From: Bacillus sp. FJAT-44742
GTDB lineage: Bacteria > Bacillota > Bacilli > Bacillales > Marinococcaceae
Direction: 5' to 3'
DNA length: 64,000 nucleotides
NCBI RefSeq assembly: GCF_002797315.1
Contig: NZ_KZ454936.1
Location: forward strand, 2,799,645-2,863,644
The notes under the pieces were generated by a model. It saw nothing but the letters and a program-made list of their open reading frames with translations, was not told where the DNA came from and did no database searches. The translations under genes were made by a program, and so were the position numbers. This document shows positions 60,852-64,000 of this stretch, one piece after another (position 1 is the stretch's first letter; each line of letters begins with the position of its first letter).

Positions 60852-61940
60852 TTAAGCTTCTTCACCAGTAACTTCTTCGATTTCTTCTTCTAACATGTCT
60901 AGAATTTCTGCCGCATCTTCGCCGCCATTCTCTCTGAAGTAGTCACGCATAGGTTCAGCCAGCTCCCTGAACTGCTCACGCTCATCTTCATTAAGCTCAT
61001 ATACGTCAGTTGGATAGTCTTCATTTTCAATAATCGCATCAAGAAGTTCTTCATTCATTTGGTCCTGAAGATCAAATCCTACTTCCTTCATTTCTTCCAC
61101 AGTTTCATCAATCATTGCTTGAATATCTTCAGGAAGGTCATTGTAGAAACCAGGATTTACTGTAGTCATAGCTACATAGTTATTGTGGTTCGAAATAGTC
61201 ATGTGATCTTGAACTTCATGGAAGCCTGCATCCTCAATAAAGAAGATCGGGTTTTCCTGGCCGTCAACAGTTCCTTGCTGAAGACCTGTATATAGCTCAC
61301 TCCAGCTCATGGCTGTAGGGTCAGCACCGTATTGACGATAAGACTCCATAATTAACGGAGATTCTTGTGTTCTCATTGCAAACCCTTGGAAATCATCTGG
61401 TGTACGCAGCTGTGTGCTTCCTGTCCATTGCATAGCACCCTCTGTCCAGAATGATAAAGGCTTAATATTATGTTCTTCGTATTTTTCAGCCAGGTGTGTA
61501 TTGAGCGCTTCACTTGTTTCAAGCACTTCTTGAGTCTCGGCTACGTCATCCGGGAACAAGAATTGCAGGGCAAACAATTGACCCTCTTCTACCATTGTTC
61601 CAGTAAAGCCTGGTGACACGATTGCAAATTCAACAACGCCGCTTTGAAGTTGCTCCACTTGGTCAACTTCACTTCCAAGGCCGCCAAACTCATAGACATC
61701 AATGTTAATTTGACCATCGGACTTTTCATTTAGCCTTTCAGCAAATTCCTCAGCATACTCATATTGAACCTGTCCTTGGTTCTCTTCAGTTACAAAGCGC
61801 CATTCATATGTTTCTCCGTCGCCGCCAGCATCTCCATTATCTTCGGCAGCGTCATCCCCGCCATTCCCGCATCCAGCAATTGCAGCAGTAAGGAGAAAAG
61901 CTGAGCCTGCCATTAACCAAGGTTTCTTTCTAAAATCCAT
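60852..61940 (-). CDS. dctP: DctP-type TRAP transporter substrate-binding lipoprotein
   Basis: A 362-residue lipoprotein: signal helix, lipobox LTAAIAGC, then an acidic Gly/Asp linker. The mature part shows DctP features such as YEYAEEFAERLNEKSDGQIN near 60, the conserved arginine region GFAMRTQESPLIMESYRQYG near 185, and WSELYTGLQQGTVDGQENP near 215. It is very rich in Glu and Asp, typical of halophile exported proteins. It delivers a carboxylic acid to the DctQM permease encoded upstream. It starts about 50 bases after the dctM stop. Confidence 0.9.
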   Translation of the reverse strand: MDFRKKPWLMAGSAFLLTAAIAGCGNGGDDAAEDNGDAGGDGETYEWRFVTEENQGQVQYEYAEEFAERLNEKSDGQINIDVYEFGGLGSEVDQVEQLQSGVVEFAIVSPGFTGTMVEEGQLFALQFLFPDDVAETQEVLETSEALNTHLAEKYEEHNIKPLSFWTEGAMQWTGSTQLRTPDDFQGFAMRTQESPLIMESYRQYGADPTAMSWSELYTGLQQGTVDGQENPIFFIEDAGFHEVQDHMTISNHNNYVAMTTVNPGFYNDLPEDIQAMIDETVEEMKEVGFDLQDQMNEELLDAIIENEDYPTDVYELNEDEREQFRELAEPMRDYFRENGGEDAAEILDMLEEEIEEVTGEEA

Positions 61941-61990
61941 CTAAATTACCCCCTATGTTTTTCTTTAATCTATAACTCAACATCTGCCGC

Positions 61991-63262
61991 TTATAAGAAG
62001 CGATAGAAAAGAGAAATCTCTTCAAACATAATAACTAAAATTGACACAATCAGCAGCATTACAATGTAAGGCGGTGTTCCTCGGATAACGTCTAGATAAG
62101 ACTTATTAAACACCGCACTTGCGGTAAATATGTCCACCCCAAACGGTGGTGTTGCTGAGCCTAGCGCAGCCTGGAACGTAATAACCACCCCTAAATGAAC
62201 AGGATCAACTCCTGCCTGCATAGCTGCAGGATAAAATATTGGAGTAAGTATTAAAATTACTACTATCGGATCAACAAACATACATCCTATAAAGAAGAAA
62301 ATGGCCACAATGACTAGAACGTATACAGCCGAAGGGTCACCACCGAGAAAAGCATCAGTAATCAACTGAGGAATTCGTGCAAACTGGATCACCCAGGCAA
62401 AAGCTTGTCCTCCGGCAACTAAAACAAACACAGCGGATGTAACAAGACCAGTTGATAACGCTATACTTGGAATTTGTGTAATTTTGATGGACCGGAAGAT
62501 TAAAACCTCTAATACTATAGCATACAGCACTGATATCCCAGCAGCCTCTGTAGGCGTGAAAATCCCTGTATAGATCCCCCCTACAATAATAACTGGGAAA
62601 CCTAGTGGAAACAGGGCCTTGCCTGTAAGCTTGAATCGTGCATTCCATGTTGTTTTTTCGGCTAACGGAATGTTAAAAATCTTTGCATGTATGTATGCAT
62701 ATATCGCAAAGAATAAAAAGATCAGTAACCCGGGGCCAATACCGGCTATAAACAGTTCCCCAACCGATGTACCCGAAATGAGGGCGTAAATGATCATTCC
62801 AATACTTGGCGGAATAAGAAGTGCAATATCACTTGCATTAATGATTAAAGCAATAGCACTGGAATCCTTATATCCTACTTTAAGCAGCCTCTCCCTCATT
62901 GGCTTACCAATCGCAACAACCGTAGCCTGCGTCGATCCGGATATAGAGCCAAACAGGGTACAGGCAGCAGCCGTAGTTATCGCATACCCGCCCCGCAAAT
63001 GCCCCACAAATGCGCCAACAAAATCAAGGAGCCTTTTCGAGGTTTTCCCTGTGGACATAATGTCAGCAGCAAAAATAAAAAGTGGAACAGCGAGCAGCAC
63101 GTATGATGATATCCCCTCCATCATTTGCTGCACCATAAATATGGGGTCTACATTTGGAAAAAAGAATAGTACAACAACAAGAGGAGCAAGAATCAGTGGA
63201 ATCATCATTGGAAATCCCAGGAATAAAAAGATTACCATGATGGCTAAGAGTGTAGTAACCAT
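61991..63262 (-). CDS. dctM: TRAP transporter large permease DctM
   Basis: A 423-residue membrane protein with 12 helices. DctM signatures include LLAVPLFIFAADIMSTGKTS near 55, FGSISGSTQATVVAIGKPM near 110, NASDIALLIPPSIGMIIYAL near 140, and the end block GVVITFQAALGSATPPFGVD near 370. It carries the solute with sodium. Gap to dctQ is about 24 bases. Confidence 0.92.
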   Translation of the reverse strand: MVTTLLAIMVIFLFLGFPMMIPLILAPLVVVLFFFPNVDPIFMVQQMMEGISSYVLLAVPLFIFAADIMSTGKTSKRLLDFVGAFVGHLRGGYAITTAAACTLFGSISGSTQATVVAIGKPMRERLLKVGYKDSSAIALIINASDIALLIPPSIGMIIYALISGTSVGELFIAGIGPGLLIFLFFAIYAYIHAKIFNIPLAEKTTWNARFKLTGKALFPLGFPVIIVGGIYTGIFTPTEAAGISVLYAIVLEVLIFRSIKITQIPSIALSTGLVTSAVFVLVAGGQAFAWVIQFARIPQLITDAFLGGDPSAVYVLVIVAIFFFIGCMFVDPIVVILILTPIFYPAAMQAGVDPVHLGVVITFQAALGSATPPFGVDIFTASAVFNKSYLDVIRGTPPYIVMLLIVSILVIMFEEISLFYRFL

Positions 63263-63286
63263 AAGACTTTCCTCTCTCTTTAAATT

Positions 63287-63832
63287 TTAAATTGCTCCAT
63301 CTGTTCGATCATAATCTTTCTTATCAGTAGCTAAGTAAACATCCTTCTCTTTGATATTGATCCATGCGTTTCGTAAAAATTGAATACCTCCGAGAACAAA
63401 CCCAAGGGGAACTGCAATCAGCATCCAATAATAAGGGAAACGCAGAGCGGCGGTAACTCGTCCTGAGTCCCTGACAGAAGCCATGTAGCCGTAAGCATAA
63501 TAAGCAAGAACAAACAATACAATTGCTGTGATTAAAGGGATAATGATTGCCAAAGCTTTCCTGATCTTATGCGGAGCAAGGTCGAAAAAAGCTGACATAC
63601 TGATATGCCTTCCTTTTCTTGCTACGTAACTAATCCCAATAAAAGTAGCTAAAAAAAGAGCAAAGCGACTGATTTCTTCATTAAACGCCCAGCTTGCTCC
63701 CGTGAATGTTCTGCTAAGTACGTTACCAATAACCATTACAGAAATGACAATAATTGCAAAGCTTAAGATAAGCTCCTCTATTTTCATCAAAGACCGATCG
63801 AGAATGCTGATTACCCTATTAAACGTATTCAT
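63287..63832 (-). CDS. dctQ: TRAP transporter small permease DctQ
   Basis: The ATG at 63832 gives 181 residues starting MNTFNRVISILDRSLMKIEE with four membrane helices, the usual DctQ size. GASWAFNEEISRFALFLATF is the conserved DctQ segment. An upstream in-frame ATG at 63883 lies three bases from the predicted transcription start, so it is rejected. The chosen ATG has GGAGG 13 bases before it, which is long, so another nearby start is possible. The order dctQ-dctM-dctP forms a complete TRAP system. Confidence 0.85.
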   Translation of the reverse strand: MNTFNRVISILDRSLMKIEELILSFAIIVISVMVIGNVLSRTFTGASWAFNEEISRFALFLATFIGISYVARKGRHISMSAFFDLAPHKIRKALAIIIPLITAIVLFVLAYYAYGYMASVRDSGRVTAALRFPYYWMLIAVPLGFVLGGIQFLRNAWINIKEKDVYLATDKKDYDRTDGAI

Positions 63833-63892
63833 CCAGAGTCTTCTGCCTCCTAACTTCATGAAAGCACAGGGAGTAGCCTGCACTATCTAAAA

Positions 63893-63921
63893 ATCATACT
63901 AAATGCCCTGAATTTTCTCAA
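63893..63921 (-). promoter_or_regulatory. Sigma-A promoter of dctQMP
   Basis: TTGAGA (63916-63921), a 17-base spacer and TATGAT (63893-63898) on the minus strand. Transcription should start near 63886. Confidence 0.65.
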
Positions 63922-64000
63922 TGCGGTATATCCTCTTTATCCTTTGTATAAGTGTTATCACCATCTCTGTGTGTAAGATAGCTCTTGTGATACGCGTCTA

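Noticed and set aside
1-64000. CRISPR arrays, prophage or conjugative modules
   Set aside because: No regularly spaced direct repeats with unique spacers, integrases or phage structural genes were found; the only direct-repeat array is the short one at 6211-6250.

Overview
The window looks like a chromosomal segment of a low-G+C, salt-tolerant member of the Bacillaceae. The 45.4-62 kb part carries genes in an order close to the Bacillus subtilis yug region (yugO-yugN-pgi-yugK-like-yuzA-yugI-alaT-alaR, then luxS nearby). Ribosome binding sites are AGGAGG-like. Two BCCT osmolyte transporters, a sodium:neurotransmitter-family symporter, TRAP transporters, acidic lipoproteins and gas-vesicle genes fit a halophilic or marine lifestyle. 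The genus cannot be fixed from the sequence alone.

Layout. 1-1620 is a SulP anion transporter that runs off the left edge. 2.1-8.2 kb holds a four-gene redox operon (amidohydrolase, Rieske protein, ferredoxin-NADP reductase, betaine-aldehyde-type dehydrogenase) divergent from a BCCT transporter, with four helically phased 10-bp repeats between them. 8.3-11 kb is a TetR gene followed by a partial gas-vesicle operon (gvpL/F, gvpS-like, gvpK, gvpJ and an unknown). 11.1-12.6 kb is a short-form hybrid-cluster protein with an unannotated 46-residue Cys-rich protein upstream. A second BCCT transporter, a thioesterase and a small Cys protein follow.

15.9-38.3 kb is a minus-strand carboxylic-acid degradation supercluster: fadF, TAXI/TRAP uptake, two acyl-CoA synthetases, two acyl-CoA dehydrogenases, hydratase, two hydroxyacyl-CoA dehydrogenases, thiolase, etfAB and thioesterases. 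A PAS/AAA+/Fis regulator sits at its head. Directly in front of the first acyl-CoA dehydrogenase is a near-consensus sigma-54 promoter with an upstream inverted repeat suited to that regulator. I infer that the genes from 35.3 down to about 18.2 kb are largely one sigma-54-controlled unit; 121-bp and 68-bp gaps with hairpins may divide it.

38.3-42 kb is a glutarate module: glutarate 2-hydroxylase (glaH/csiD), L-2-hydroxyglutarate oxidase (lhgO), a DUF3870 protein and an Lrp regulator. glaH and lhgO each have a promoter, a folded leader and an intrinsic terminator before the start codon, an architecture typical of riboswitches or attenuators. I do not recognise either leader as a known class.

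42.6-44 kb is a decay zone with LysR and EamA remnants. Then come an AI-2E-family permease, tRNA-Ala(GGC), the yug-like block, luxS, a glycerophosphodiesterase, a frameshifted comFB, an MFS exporter with an apparent ATT start, bioY with a BirA-like operator, and a DctPQM TRAP system at the right edge.

The best candidates for undescribed biology are the glaH/lhgO leader RNAs, the sigma-54-controlled uptake-plus-beta-oxidation cluster, and the BCCT/Rieske/amidohydrolase operon, which has an electron-transfer chain but no oxygenase.
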